From Aurelia coerulea (lineage: Eukaryota; Cnidaria; Scyphozoa; Semaeostomeae; Ulmaridae): a DNA stretch of 64,000 nucleotides. Every line of letters starts with the position of its first letter. Within the stretch, counting starts at the first letter, position 1. Where the stretch lies: positions 13,649,896-13,713,895 of the forward strand of contig CM076957.1 in assembly GCA_039566865.1 (NCBI GenBank). Reading direction: 5' to 3'. Shown in pieces: positions 1-10,640 of this stretch. The notes beneath the pieces are model-generated. The model worked only from the letters and a program-made list of their open reading frames with translations, had not been told where the DNA came from and searched no databases. A program made the position numbers and the translations under genes.

Positions 1-417
1 CTTCCGTATATCATCAACAGAAAGTTTGGAATAAATACCAAAATACGAAGTTTCAAAATCAGAATTTATTTCATGCCTATACTATTTAGTACACTTTGAA
101 TGTTTATGATTTTTGAAGTTGGGCCTAATTGTTTGATTTGTTTACATAAGCACTTCCGGAATAACGCTGCCTGGACTGAATTTTCAAAGCAATTTTTCTC
201 TGCTCAAAAAGGTCCGACAATGTTCGTTTTGATCTTATTTTAATCCTCTAGTCATGCTATTTTAAGTAATTTTTGCAACAGTGATTGGAGATATTTATAT
301 TTTGGTTCATTTTGGTCCATTGTTCTGCTCAAGTGTTCAAAACAACTGCAAAAAAGGATAAAGAAAATTCGAAAGAGTGAACAGTTACAGAATTACTTAG
401 GAAAACAAGAGATCAGT
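1..417. other. AT-rich stretch without recognisable gene
   Basis: I see no coding region, repeat structure or RNA gene here. The sequence is AT-rich and runs directly into the integrase remnant that begins at 418. Confidence 0.5.
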
Positions 418-591
418 TGGAGATTTAATTTATCGAAAAGTCCCTGGTGGGGCTCGATGTACGAACGTTTAATCAAAGATCTAAAGAGAGCACTTTTCAA
501 GACAGTTGGAAAATCACTACTTAGTTTCAACCAGTTGGAAACAGTCGTCATGGATATTGAGAGACACAAGAATAATCGTCCTTTGACGTAA
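418..591 (+). pseudogene. BEL/Pao-type retrotransposon integrase fragment
   Basis: One open frame reads through a typical retroelement integrase C-terminal stretch: [19 protein letters not shown], then [12 protein letters not shown], then [11 protein letters not shown], and stops at TAA. The WWG..(F/Y)ERLI and N.RPLT motifs are hallmarks of BEL/Pao and related integrases just after the catalytic core. Only about 57 codons remain; the protein is cut on both sides and the downstream sequence is foldback DNA. The same integrase region occurs again, in a diverged copy, at 2439, so two separate insertions are represented. It is a dead fragment. A Gypsy origin cannot be excluded from so short a piece. 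Confidence 0.75.
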
Positions 592-614
592 GTAGAGGGA
601 GACAACGAGGGAGA

Positions 615-669
615 CATCTTTAGCTAGGTTGTTGATCTACAACTTTGCCAAGCCTGACTGAAAAAGCTA
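615..669 (+). repeat. Left arm of a long-range inverted repeat (partner 4758-4812)
   Basis: About 55 bp here match the reverse complement of 4758-4812 with only a few mismatches (core AACTTTGCCAAG). The two arms enclose 4.1 kb containing the relic unit and the BEL/Pao remnants. They could be ends of a composite element or two independent copies of a short repeat in opposite orientation. Confidence 0.7.
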
Positions 670-965
670 CAATCCTTGCCAAAACTCTAGAAAAAAATCA
701 CATATTTTTGCTCAGCTCTCCCCCCTTCCCCCCTACAATGTTGGTCCTTTGTGCGATTACACATTTCTCACCGGCACAAAAACGCAGCCAAAGCCATTTT
801 ATTCATACTTGGTGATCAGTGCTTCAGACCAACATTGTTCAGGGGGGCAGGGGGGGGCAGGGGAAAAGAGAAACCATAAGTTTCCTGCAATGTATTTTGG
901 ATGCTTCGTCAGACAAGAAAGCAGAGAAATGACATGTTTTTTTCAAGTTGTTTTGGCAAGGATTG
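670..965. repeat. Foldback element, solo copy of the C-tract hairpin family
   Basis: Outer arms CAATCCTTGCCAAAACT and its reverse complement bound the element. Inner arms consist of a C-tract followed by ACAATGTTGG, mirrored by CCAACATTGT and a G-tract. This is the same layout as the hairpin at every junction of the 36-64 kb array (outer CAATC..TTGC.AAA arm; inner C-tract plus GCAATGTTG), although the spacer is unrelated. The left flank is TA. No coding content. Confidence 0.75.
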
Positions 966-1380
966 TCTAAAGGGGTGAATTTTAAAAAGTGAGGTGTTCG
1001 GCCTGAATTTTGAGCTCCAGGGTAATTCGATAGCGTAGATCACGAATCTGAGGAGAAAAAACACGTATTTGTGAGGGTTTTGGATTTGTGACGCCATATT
1101 GTACCCATCCTAGCTATTCCAGTAGAGCAGGGGTGAAATCTACGTCATAATAAAATTTTTGGAGAACGTCGGGCTTTCCTATTTGTTAAAAACTTGAATT
1201 TCAGAATTCTAGACAAGCAGAAGAAATAGAATTATGTTTGTAGTTGTTATCTGCCCCTAGTGACCAATTATATGCGCAATGAAATTGCAGGATTATTACT
1301 GTATTGCTACATAAATCGGAAAGCTTCATCAGTGACGCATTGTTAGACGCTATGTGGATTGACGAGATCAAAATTGAAGA
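966..1380. other. No gene seen
   Basis: The open frames here are short and lack any recognisable motif. The stretch lies between a foldback and a LINE-tail-like tract and is probably decayed repeat DNA. Confidence 0.4.
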
Positions 1381-1475
1381 GATTATTATTATTATTATCA
1401 ATTTATTTAAAGTAGGCCTACATATATATATATATATATATACATACAAGACATACTGATGAATCTTACTTGGCA
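1381..1475 (-). repeat. LINE 3'-tail-like tract with (ATT)n and (AT)n
   Basis: A trinucleotide run followed by CAATTTATTTAAAGTAGGC closely resembles the junction of the microsatellite tail and 3' UTR of the minus-strand LINE copies at 8030 and 33784. A (TA)n run follows. It abuts the left end of the relic unit and probably truncated it. Confidence 0.5.
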
Positions 1476-2241
1476 ACTATCATGAAAAGTTTGACATGCA
1501 TTAGGAAGATAGACATATTTTGCGTCCTTTCAACATAATATTTCATTTCCAAATATTTTTTCTGATTTAATATACGATTATTTGCAACGCCAAGATCAAG
1601 CAACCTTCGTTTAAATTCTTCAGTGGATCTCTACAAACCTTCCTTGATAATTATAACGCTACAGCAACAAAAGGGACAACGACTAGTTCGAACAAAACGA
1701 TTCAATAGGCCTTTATCATAAATCGGACTTTGCAGGTACGTCATACATTGTTAGATATCAAAGACGTTTCGTAGTTGCGTATTATCGTACAATCACCAGG
1801 TAAAGTTTCACCACAAAAGCTCAGTATGGTGGAGAAGGCAATAAGGGGAAAAGGGGGAAATATATTGCCTGTATCCGCACAGAGCGCTAACTTCAATGGG
1901 AAATCGTGCCGACTTTTTGGTCGAAATAATTGATCGTTTTGCATGGAAAATGATAAACAATGATATGAAAAGCTGAATTTGTTTGGAGCAATGTTTAATT
2001 TGTTATCTATTGCTTTTCCTCGACACAGCGCACTTCTCCATCGAATAAAACAGTCATTAGGTACGGTATCAATACAAAATTCAGTTTTTTTAAGAGCTCC
2101 AAAATATTTTATTTCTTGCATTAGAATCTTCAAAGTTTGTTGCCATGAAGACCTCGTTAGGTTACAAATGCTGACTAAATTAGAACACAATGGCACAAGA
2201 ATCTTTCGAGTAATGCGCCTTTGAAAATTTAGCCCTTTCAG
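1476..2241 (+). mobile_element. Relic of the array unit (right-hand part), lacking the DDE module
   Basis: This stretch aligns collinearly, with numerous substitutions, to the part of the array unit between the Rep gene and the terminal hairpin (unit 1: about 39186-39604, then 42195-42554). The alignment passes directly from the sequence left of the transposase module to the sequence right of it at about 1877-1886. The 2.1-kb module that carries the transposase in the array is therefore missing. The relic ends in the family hairpin at 2242. It shows the unit is a dispersed mobile element older than the array. The Rep genes and left end are lost. Confidence 0.8.
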
Positions 2242-2438
2242 ACAATCAGTTGCAAAATTGTTGAGCCATTCTAACAAATATGTCCCCCCTTTGCAATGTT
2301 GAAATTAGTCGGAAAAGTTGTAAATCGTTAGTTGCCAACAGAAAAGTCGCGTTTGTTCCCGATCAACATTGCAACGGGGGGGAGGGGGGCAAAAACCATA
2401 TTTTTTGTCAATGGCTCAACAATTTTGCAACTGATTGT
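2242..2438. repeat. Terminal hairpin of the relic unit
   Basis: Arms starting CAATCAGTTGCAAAA are the same as in the array hairpins, with the inner C-tract/GCAATGTTG pair also present. The hairpin ends precisely at CTGATTG followed by TA, after which BEL/Pao coding sequence begins. This fixes the right terminus of the mobile unit. Confidence 0.85.
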
Positions 2439-2578
2439 AGGTTGAACCATGATGAACTATATACAGTTCTTGTTGAAATCGAAGGAATTCTCAATGCAAG
2501 ACCTTTAACATATGTCAGTAGTGAATTAGAAGGAGAGATTCTTACACCTGTACATTTATCGTATGGCAGAAATATCAA
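2439..2578 (+). pseudogene. BEL/Pao integrase fragment, part 1
   Basis: The frame reads VEIEGILNARPLTYV and then LTPVHLSYGRN, the conserved region downstream of the integrase catalytic core in BEL/Pao polyproteins. It is interrupted at 2579 by a hAT-like insertion; the same reading resumes after the duplicated target site at 3414. The upstream end is the boundary of the relic unit, which apparently inserted into this retroelement. Confidence 0.8.
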
Positions 2579-2586
2579 TTCCCAGC

Positions 2587-3413
2587 CAGAAGCACCGGGA
2601 GGGGGGGCAAGGGGGGCGGTCGCCCCTCCAATGTTCCCCAGGACCACTTTTCTGATTCCTCTAATTCCGGTGTAAAATTATTGGGGGGGGGTAAGGCCGA
2701 TAATTTTAGCAATTATAATGTGAGTACAGGTTTGTACAATCTTGCTGTCTTAATTGCATTTTCCGACGATCTGTAGGGCACTGACTCGGAATTTTTTTCT
2801 TGTGGTGAAGCCCCTAGACCACCGTCCTGTACCCTCCGAGATCTAAGTCAAGAGTTTTGTTTTTCAAACAGCAAATGAAGAGAAAGTAGTTGGGAATGGG
2901 GGTAATGTAGGGTAAGGATCTTTCGGAGAAATGATGGAAAGTTACTGGGAGAGTCGTTCTAAGCCAATGTATATGATGGCTTTTTGAAAAATTTCCGAGA
3001 CGAACTATAACAGAATTGTCAAGATTTTCATTTTGATGCCAGGTAACTTTAAAGTTTCTGCTGAACCCGATGCCCTCTTTTTCACAAACCATATACTTCA
3101 GATTTCTGAATCTGAGAGAACTTGACAGCCCTCCGACAATTCCATTACGGAGTGGTGTATTAGATTGGTAGCGGAAATTTTTGGAAATACGAAGTTGGCC
3201 GTTCGGTGGCCGGAAAGACGTCAATTTCTAATTTTGGTACCCTACTTGTGTTATTTCAACAGTGTCATTTATCTTTATCTCAACCTATAAAAGGGGCGTT
3301 GGTCACATTTACAGCCAAAGTAGAGGGCGTGGTCCTGGAAAATTCTTCTGGGGCTCCGCCCCAGACCCCTTTGTGTTTCGCCCCCCCAATAAAAAATCCT
3401 GGCAGCGCCACTG
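2587..3413. mobile_element. Non-autonomous hAT-like element, 827 bp, 8-bp TSD TTCCCAGC
   Basis: Perfect 8-bp direct repeats TTCCCAGC lie at 2579-2586 and 3414-3421. The ends begin CAG (CAGAAGCACCGGG and, reversed, CAGTGGCGCTGCC), as in hAT elements. G/C-rich runs lie near both ends. There is no transposase; the open frames inside have no motif. It splits the BEL/Pao integrase between NSQP and its continuation. An 8-bp duplication is the hAT signature, but the terminal repeats are only partly matched, so the superfamily call is probable rather than certain. Confidence 0.75.
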
Positions 3414-3467
3414 TTCCCAGCCATATCATCCTATAGAGGAGGAAGGTTCAAAGAAAACGCTTTAGGG

Positions 3468-3718
3468 GCCAGATATAAGTATCTAACGGAAAGGTTGGTG
3501 CATTTTTGGTCACGATGGAAAAGTGAGTATCTTGTTAATCTTAGAGAGCAGCATCGTAGTGGTAGTAAAGTCGGTAAGAACTTTGTGAGAGTTGGTGATA
3601 GTGTTCTTTTAGGGGATCACAGTCTCAAGAAACGCAATGACTGGAAGCTAGGAGTCGTTCAAGAATGCATCAAAGGAAAAGATAATGAATTTAGAGGAGC
3701 AAAAGTCCGAGTAAAGGG
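3468..3718 (+). pseudogene. BEL/Pao integrase C-terminal fragment, part 2
   Basis: Reads RYKYLTERLVHFWSRWKSEY, then VGKNFVRVGDSVLLGDHSLKKRNDWKLGVV, split here over two quotes (VGKNFVRVGDSVLLG and LKKRNDWKLGVV). The FW.RW..EYL motif and the VGD.VLL...W.LG motif are the diagnostic tail of BEL/Pao integrases. A frameshift and a stop lie between 3422 and 3468. The frame is interrupted at 3718 by a MITE whose target duplication allows the reading to resume at 4070. Confidence 0.85.
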
Positions 3719-4069
3719 CCCGGGGGGGGTACTTCATTGTCAACATGATTCGACCTGAATCTGGACTTTGAGAAAAGGACCCATTCGTATGACGGAGTAT
3801 TCAAAAATTTCGAGCCCATTTGCATGAATGTCAGGAAATTTTTGACCCATGTGCATGAATTTGTCGATTTGAAACAAAGGAAAATTTAAGTTTTTTGGCC
3901 TGGATTATCATTATGGGGCCGATTGATAAGAAAATTCTCAAAGAAGTACCCATCTACCAGAATTGTGGTTAAAAACAGACCCATATGTAGAGAATTTCGG
4001 ATGAAAAACCCATCCATATGAGCGGCACGTCCAGTACAACTTAACAATGAAGTACCCCCCCCCCGGGGC
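3719..4069. mobile_element. MITE with GC-rich termini inserted in BEL/Pao, TSD AAAGGG
   Basis: Terminal inverted repeats of about 20 bp (a C/G run followed by GGTACTTCATTGT) lie at each end, and AAAGGG is duplicated at 3713-3718 and 4070-4075. The interior holds several degenerate repeats of the pattern GACCCATnnGCATGAA and no gene. Removing the element and one duplicate restores the retroelement frame, which supports the boundaries. Confidence 0.8.
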
Positions 4070-4280
4070 AAAGGGTATGAAGAAACCTCTTTTATTATCT
4101 AGACCTGTTCAGAAGCTATTTCCAATTGAAGTGAGGAATGAGAATGAGCAAGCAGAAAGTCAGAGTGATGAATTGGGCGGGCCTGCGCCGGATGCGTCGC
4201 TCATTGCACCCAGTCGGCCTGCACGCCGGGCTGCTGCATTGGATTCCCAGTGGAAGACCCAGGGTATGCTTGATTCTTAG
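4070..4280 (+). pseudogene. BEL/Pao polyprotein C-terminus, part 3
   Basis: Continues the frame from 3718 with SRPVQKLFPIEV, the common end motif of BEL/Pao polyproteins, followed by a low-complexity acidic tail and a TAG stop at 4278. A purine-rich GGGAGGGGG at about 4288, followed by TGTGTG, may be the polypurine tract and the start of the 3' LTR; no second LTR is seen to confirm it. Confidence 0.75.
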
Positions 4281-4757
4281 TGAATCAGGGAGGGGGTGTG
4301 TGCGGAAACCCAGCCCATTGTCGCTGCGGAGCAGGTTTTGTGGCTCCCATAAAGCTTTGCGTAAAAAAAAGCATGGCTAGTTCATGGCTGAAGTATTGTA
4401 GAAGAGGTTGAGTGAGATATATTATGATCCAGAACACGAATACTATACTCAGGCTATTTGATTGTGTGTACATCTGCAATAATTGAAGAACCTTCCACAA
4501 TATACTGATCTTTACCAGCAACTTCACGAAACCATGCTTTCGGTGTCTTTCGAGATTTTCGTAAGCATTCACAAATTATCAATTTCTTTTAGAGTCCACA
4601 ATGAGCATAGATCTTAGATCAAGAACTAACTCTTTTGCAAAAACATTCTACGGGCGTTCAAATCGTTCTGCATGGGCTAAACTGTTGACCAACGCTTTTC
4701 CCCTTCGATGTCGAAAAGTAAACAAAAACATATAATTCGATTGCCGGAAATCTAGCC
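4281..4757 (+). other. Possible 3' LTR remnant, no gene
   Basis: Lies directly behind the BEL/Pao stop codon and a candidate polypurine tract. It would be the expected site of the 3' LTR, but no partner LTR is present in the window, so this rests on position only. Confidence 0.3.
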
Positions 4758-4812
4758 TAGCTTTTTCAATCAGACTTGGCAAAGTTGTAGATCAACTACC
4801 TAGCTAAAGATG
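4758..4812 (-). repeat. Right arm of a long-range inverted repeat (partner 615-669)
   Basis: Reverse complement of 615-669 with few mismatches; see that entry. Confidence 0.7.
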
Positions 4813-6283
4813 GAACGAAAAAAAATCAAAACTTTTTCGAGTAGTTTTGGAGGTAAATCCACTTTTCTGAAATCAGCAAAAAGATTTGAGCAAGGATTTG
4901 CGAAGCCAGGGTCGACGGAAACATTGCGATTTATACATCTTTCGATTGCCCAGATTATACAGAACAGCATCCTTTTTACCGCTTTTGGATAGCCGAATAA
5001 TATTGGAGGAATTAACTGTTTTCTGAAGAGAGTGGTTTTGCGAAACGGCATCTCGCTGTGCACTAGAGCGGAAAGCAGAGTTACCTTAAACTCACGTAGC
5101 CCCGCCCTGGCCCACTTGAATTGACCAGAGCTAAGGGCTTTGTGTCCATTTTCGAACAAGCCTTTGCTACGAAAGACGACATCGACAAGTTGAAAAAAGA
5201 AAACGAATCGCGCAGGAAACATTAAATAATCCAAAGTTTACAAGCAACGCCCCTCCCGACCCTAATTTTCAATATGGCAAACGCTTAGGTAGCTGCACTT
5301 CGAATCCTCGGTAACCGATGTCATTCAATTTTGACAACAGATTCACACTTCTGGAAAAATATACGCTGGAATCTGATTTCAATGTCACAGAATCAGCAAA
5401 CAAAGGTGCCCAAAAAAAGCCAAAGTGAGACTAAGAGCTTTCTATCTGATATAACATTCGATTTTGGCCTTCCAATGTGCAGATTAGACTTCTTCAAAAG
5501 GTCTGGAAATGCCTATTTTCCAATTGTCCTTGTTTGTTTTCAATAAAGGTGGTAAAGCTGCTTCAAGATACGAGTTTCCAATTGTTTGAGTCCTGTCACA
5601 CAATAAAATCATATTAAGAGTATACATACAACACTGACCTTTCAGCCTTAGGTGCCTTCAAAATGGTTTGATTATTTTCCATGTCCAGGCATATATCGGT
5701 TGCAATGTCAATTTCTGAAAAAAAGTGATATCTCTGTAGGTCCAATAAACTACAATAGCACGATTACCTAGACTGATTACAAGTTCGTAGTTATCGCTAT
5801 TGATAGACTGACGTACGCTCAAACCACGACTCATGGACTTTCACACTGAAAATTAGGACAAAATTGTTTCCCTCAATTTCATACTCGGATATGGAAACCA
5901 TAGCAACACTGTACCATAGCAAAGCTGAGTGCTCCAGGTAATGGTGGAAGGCCTAAGTTGTCAGCGCAAGCCTCAGATCATAAAACACCTCAAAATTCAC
6001 GTTTCAGTGATATGACAGCAATGAACAAAAGCCACAAGTATCCAGATGAATGTTTCCTCAATCCAAGAATCAACAAAAATTTCACTTTCAACCAGCATTT
6101 CCTCATATTGAAGGCCACTTAGCTTGCGTGAGCTCACCACAGATATGAGAATTTTCAACTGCAGAAGGTTGCCATGACTACTCTTTAACCTCTTTTCAGT
6201 GTGAATAGAAAAATCGGTGCCCTCTTTGTATCTTTTCATCCCAATTTTTATTGGAAAATCCATAAGTCCCAGTTTGAGCAAAC
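4813..6283. other. No gene supported
   Basis: A short plus-strand reading at about 5154-5226 (FEQAFATKDDIDKLKKENES, charged and coiled-coil-like) ends in a stop and may be a piece of a retroelement ORF1 or gag. Nothing else is recognisable. Open frames on the minus strand at 4800-5234 lack motifs. Confidence 0.35.
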
Positions 6284-6336
6284 TTGTTGTTGTTGTTGTT
6301 GTTGTTGTTGTTGCTGTTGTTGTTGTTGTTGTTGTG
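6284..6336. repeat. (TTG)n microsatellite
   Basis: About 17 TTG units with one interruption (CTG). A shorter run of the same type lies at 7189-7213. Confidence 0.9.
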
Positions 6337-6813
6337 ATAACTGAGTCTAACGATTGCCATGCAAAAAATACAGGGCATTCCGAATAATGTTCCTTTATTA
6401 CGGAGATATAAATCGATAGAACAATATAAGAAGCAAAGCCTAATGAAGAATACACAGTTTCAAACATGAGCAAGGTTCAATTGATGCAACAGGGGGACTG
6501 GTTTTGTAACCACATCATTTTGGTATGATTGCCACACTACTTATTAACTGACACAATTAGCGAATCCAGACCAAATAAACTGTCTCACGAAACGAGTCTA
6601 AACAACCAACACCGGTAAAAAGGTCCCAACACTTGTTTGGCAAACTATCTGGTTGTGCACACAAAAAGAGATTGTTATGAAAAGTCATGAGTATAAAGGG
6701 TGATTTAAAAAACGCGCGCTGTTTGACCAGTTTGTCGGTTGCTAACAATGCAGTAACCGTGACCGATTTTTAGCGGGTAGCTAAGATGCTAACTAAGAGA
6801 AGAACCAAAAAGA
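6337..6813. other. No gene seen
   Basis: Non-coding stretch between a microsatellite and a LINE fragment; no motif or repeat structure recognised. Confidence 0.4.
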
Positions 6814-6987
6814 GAAAACTATAGACCATTAAGTATGCTGAGGACACCTGGTAAATTAATGGAAAGTGTAGCATGCTCAAGCTTAGATTTAAATGCAGAA
6901 CTAGTTCCAAACAACAATGAGTGGGGCTTTAAGAAGCATTATTCAACTGAGCTTCTCCTACTTTATCTAAGAAAAGCTGTGGACTAA
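6814..6987 (+). pseudogene. LINE reverse-transcriptase fragment
   Basis: One frame reads ENYRPLSMLRTPGKLMES and, 20 codons later, EWGFKKHYSTELLLLYL before a stop. These are the finger-region motifs (NYRP.S.L..xxK..E and Q.GFr...ST..all.l) of non-LTR retrotransposon reverse transcriptases. The catalytic YADD region is absent. Heavily decayed; clade not assignable. Confidence 0.75.
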
Positions 6988-7188
6988 GTGGACCTGTGGA
7001 CCTGCCCTCTGGTTTTGGTGTGCTATCCCGATTGGGGTGGCGCATAAAGCATTGGGCGACGGCTGTCCATCGGCGCGTGGGGGCCCTCTGCTCATTACCG
7101 TGCATTTGTGTTCTCCCAAATTTTCAATACTCGCAGATATTGTTGCCTGACATCAGATGTGAGACAGACATTAACTGTTTCTTAGTAG

Positions 7189-7213
7189 TGTTGTTGTTGT
7201 TGTTGTTGTTGTT
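7189..7213. repeat. (TTG)n microsatellite, short
   Basis: Eight TTG units in a row. Confidence 0.8.
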
Positions 7214-7435
7214 TTCCTTGTGTATTGAAATTTTGAGTTGTAAGTGCCTTTCATGGTGGGAACTCCGATGACCCGATGTATATTCCCGCCATGATAGGCA
7301 CAGTAGTTGTTGAGTATTCTTCTCCTTTTAATTGATTTTTAAAAAAAATATCTGCGTGGCTGACATGTCGTATGAATTTCTACATGGTAACCATATCTGC
7401 GCGGCCGACACTAAAAAGCAATGTTTGGTACACAT

Positions 7436-7560
7436 AAACGCAAATCTTTTGTTATCTAATGAAGACTTGATAGTTTCAGTTAAACTAATAAGTGCATGTT
7501 CAGTTGAATGAGCTGTGCGAAAACCAAATTGCATGCAGTATAGTAGCAAAGGCTCCATTT
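7436..7560 (-). pseudogene. LINE reverse-transcriptase fragment
   Basis: Minus-strand frame reads QFGFRTAHSTEHALISL and then LDNKRFAF, the motif just before the first catalytic aspartate of LINE reverse transcriptases. The catalytic aspartate itself is lost. Orientation is opposite to the neighbouring fragment at 6814, so the two come from different insertions. Confidence 0.75.
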
Positions 7561-7825
7561 CTTTGATTGGCTGACGCGCGGACACACCCTAAAAATGCTC
7601 ACACCTTTAAGGCCAATGCCGTTCGAGAATTTGCCGTCACGTGACGGGAAACGCCCCCTTTTGGCCGGTTTCAACCCCTTCCGTCTTGAAAAGCTCGTCG
7701 CCAAGCCAAGGAGCACATTTTCCTCGCGAACTTCTCAAAAGTTGCAATTACTTTTGGAACTACGCGTGTTTAAAGAAAGAGGAAAACAAATCACAGCTTC
7801 TTCTGCAATGATGGGCTCTTGGTAT
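7561..7825. other. No gene seen
   Basis: Short stretch between a LINE fragment and the long trinucleotide tract; nothing recognised. Confidence 0.35.
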
Positions 7826-8029
<204 letters not shown>

Positions 8030-9075
8030 TTTATTTAACGTAGGCTAAATAAGATAAAAAGAATAGCTAAATTACAGCTAATTTAGGCCTACTTTACAAA
8101 ATTTACAAATTAATTCCTAAAGCTAATCAATAAAAACATTTAGTGGATTATTTAAAAGATAAAAATCATGCCTTCCCTACGAGGTACGGAGCGACGCCCA
8201 CCTCCCAGAGAGACGGCGGACACAACGCGCGAGGGAACCCCCACACGCATATCCTAAGCTGCGGTCGCCGCTGGGGCACAATTCCCCAGTTTAACCGCAG
8301 CCCAGTGCCTGCATCGTGAAGGGGAACTCACATCCCGCACAACACATCCCCCATCCCAATGAGAAGCAGCGCATCGCCCCCCACCACCGCGAGAAGGCTA
8401 ATGAAACGCTTATCATGTTAGAAACCCAACTCTTGGAATATATGTTTTGCAGAGCCTACAGTTGCATTTATCACCATTCCAACATCTAATTCTCTTTTTG
8501 AAAATAGGAAGGGTGCTTGATCGTTTTATTTCGTGCAGCAAAAACTGCCAAAGTTTATTTCCAAGGTAGGCTATGGTCTCAACTCCAAAGGACGTGGTTC
8601 GCACCTTTGGAATTTGAGCGTCATTGCCATGCCGTAGATTGCAGCTAATACCTCGCTCCGTAAAAATATCCTTCATGAAAGGTGGATTTAGATCAGACTT
8701 TGTTTTAAAAATTTCCGTCATAAGCAACTGTAGGTTTCTTACATGGATGGGCACCGAATTGGTCTGCTCCAGGAGAGAACCAAAATCATTTCCTTGTTCC
8801 TTGTACGCAATGCGCAGTGCCCTTTCGTGAACATGATTTATTCTATGGTTAAAAGCTCTGTCATAAAACATCCAAACAAGTGGACAGTAGCTAGAATGCG
8901 ATAACACAAATGCTCTCATTAGCTGCTGCAATTTGTCAGTGTCCATGTAGCAGGATATACGGGCAAGAGCATGGAGTTTTTGGCCGGCCTTTCTACATAG
9001 GGTCTTCACATGTCCTTTGAAGGATAGTGATCAATCAAAGGTTAAACCGAGAAGAGTTTGATATGAGATGAATTT
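8030..9075 (-). pseudogene. LINE 3' end: reverse-transcriptase C-terminus plus 3' UTR
   Basis: The frame 9009-8413 carries the post-catalytic end of a LINE reverse transcriptase: SYCPLVWMFYDRAFNHRINH, ERALRIAYK, VRNLQLLMTEIFK and, at the very end, CRLCKTYIPRVGFL before the stop. This C-terminal cysteine motif (C.CRLCK) is shared with the LINE at 34790. Upstream (9010-9075) the frame continues as LLGLTFD with a stop. No YADD motif remains. The UTR contains a GC-rich block at 8170-8400 and ends in the trinucleotide tail at 8029. A 5'-truncated copy, as is usual for LINEs. Confidence 0.85.
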
Positions 9076-9238
9076 GTAAATCTTTCGAAAGTTACTTACA
9101 TAAAATATTGCGTGCAGTCTGCAATTCCTTCGTGGCATAAATTCAACTATCAAAGATCAAAGCACACTGGTAATCAAAGCGGCGGAAGCGGAAGGCAACA
9201 AAAATCCCGCACATAGCACAGCCAGCCAGCAAACACAT

Positions 9239-10570
9239 ATGGAACTCCGTAAGTTTATGTACATAAACTGTGCTTATGTGCAAATAAACATAGTTTATGT
9301 ACATAAACATAGTTTATGTCCAATGTTGTGCACATAAACCTAGTTTATGTACATAAACAATGTTTATGTGCACATAAACATAGTTTATGTACATAAACAT
9401 AGTTTATGTCCATTTTTGTGCAAACGGCGTCATAGTCATTGTTCTAGAAGGCGTCATAATCATAGTCATAATGAGTCCCTGTAGTGTCACGTCGGTAACA
9501 ATAGCGAACTTATCGCATTCAGAACACCTGTGCAATGTGATCCAGATTTCCATTCATAGCCTGAGGTATTATTTCAAGTTAGGCACACAAAGTGTACTTT
9601 CGGCCACCTTCTTAGCACAGTAAGGGTACAAAATAGCACTAAATTTCAAATTCAAATTTCTTAGCTTGCACTCACTCGATTTCCATGATCTTCGTTTTAT
9701 TTGAAAGATTAAACCTTGCAGAATATGTAGTGAAAAAGTCGGTTAAAAATTTTATCTTGAGATGTGCAAATTTTGCGAATTCATAATGGTTACCAAACGT
9801 TTAAAAAAGGCTAAATAACTGAATCATGAAACGCTTTTTCAACATTGAAAACAAAAAATCTGTTTCAGACTTCCTGTAAACCCTATTGTAGAAGTAGAAT
9901 CAAATTTAATCTATTGTGAACACTTTTGCAAAAGGGCTCAGTAGACTAAGCTCTCAAATAATTTTGGCAAATTTTTCACGTCGCCCCAATTTTGTACGGG
10001 CACCTCACCTTAAACTACCGAGTCGCTCCCCTGGGCTCTGAACTTTGTATTTCGATTTCTTAACTTTGGGCCTAATTCTTCGCGAACAAGACGCGTTAAT
10101 CATAATTTATCTAGGACCGAAAACGCAAAAACGTAATTTCCATACTTTCCAACAATATTCGAAACAAATCTGTGCAAGATTGCCGCGGCACGTGCTGTCT
10201 TTCCTCTCTTTTATGAGGAACGTGTTAACCGACTTCACTCTAAATTCTCCCAAGCATTCACAAGAAAGAGTGCCGTAATTTGCAAACTGATCCTCGGGGA
10301 ATAATTTAGACGCGTCTCAGAACAATGGGCACCACGCCGTTTGCACAAAAATGGACATAAACTATGTTTGTGTACATAAACTATGTTTATGTGCACATAA
10401 ACATAGTTTATGTCCATTTTTGTGCACATAAACATAGTTTATGTACATAAACTATGTTTATGTACACATAAACTATGTTTATGCTACATAAACTGAATTT
10501 ATGTGCACATAAACATAGTTTATGTAACATAAACTATGTTTATGTCATTTTTGTGCAAACGGCGTTCCAT
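9239..10570. mobile_element. DNA element with arms built of ATAAACTATGTTTAT palindromes
   Basis: Ends are inverted (ATGGAACTCCG at 9239, CGGCGTTCCAT at 10560). The flanks AAACACA(T) and AAACACA(G) look like a 7-8-bp target duplication. Just inside, 9250-9431 and 10329-10560 consist of many copies of a self-palindromic unit, CATAAACATAGTTTATG, joined by GTAC or GTGCAC. Each array is bounded by GTGCAAACGGCGT in inverted orientation. The 900-bp core has no open frame with a known motif, so the element is non-autonomous. Superfamily unknown; the duplication length would fit hAT. Confidence 0.7.
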
Positions 10571-10640
10571 AAACACAGCCAGCCAGCAAACATAGCCAGC
10601 CAGGAAACACAGCCAGCCAGCCAACACAGCCAGCATAACG
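10571..10640. repeat. CAGCCAGCCAGCAAACA minisatellite
   Basis: Four to five imperfect copies of an ACAGCCAGCCAGCAAAC unit. A single copy also lies left of the preceding element (9218-9238), so the element probably inserted into this minisatellite. Confidence 0.75.

Noticed and set aside
1741..2277. 178-codon minus-strand ORF over the relic unit
   Set aside because: The region is non-coding in the intact array unit, so the frame is accidental.
4800..5234. 144-codon minus-strand ORF
   Set aside because: No recognisable domain and low complexity; the opposite strand has a more protein-like short reading.
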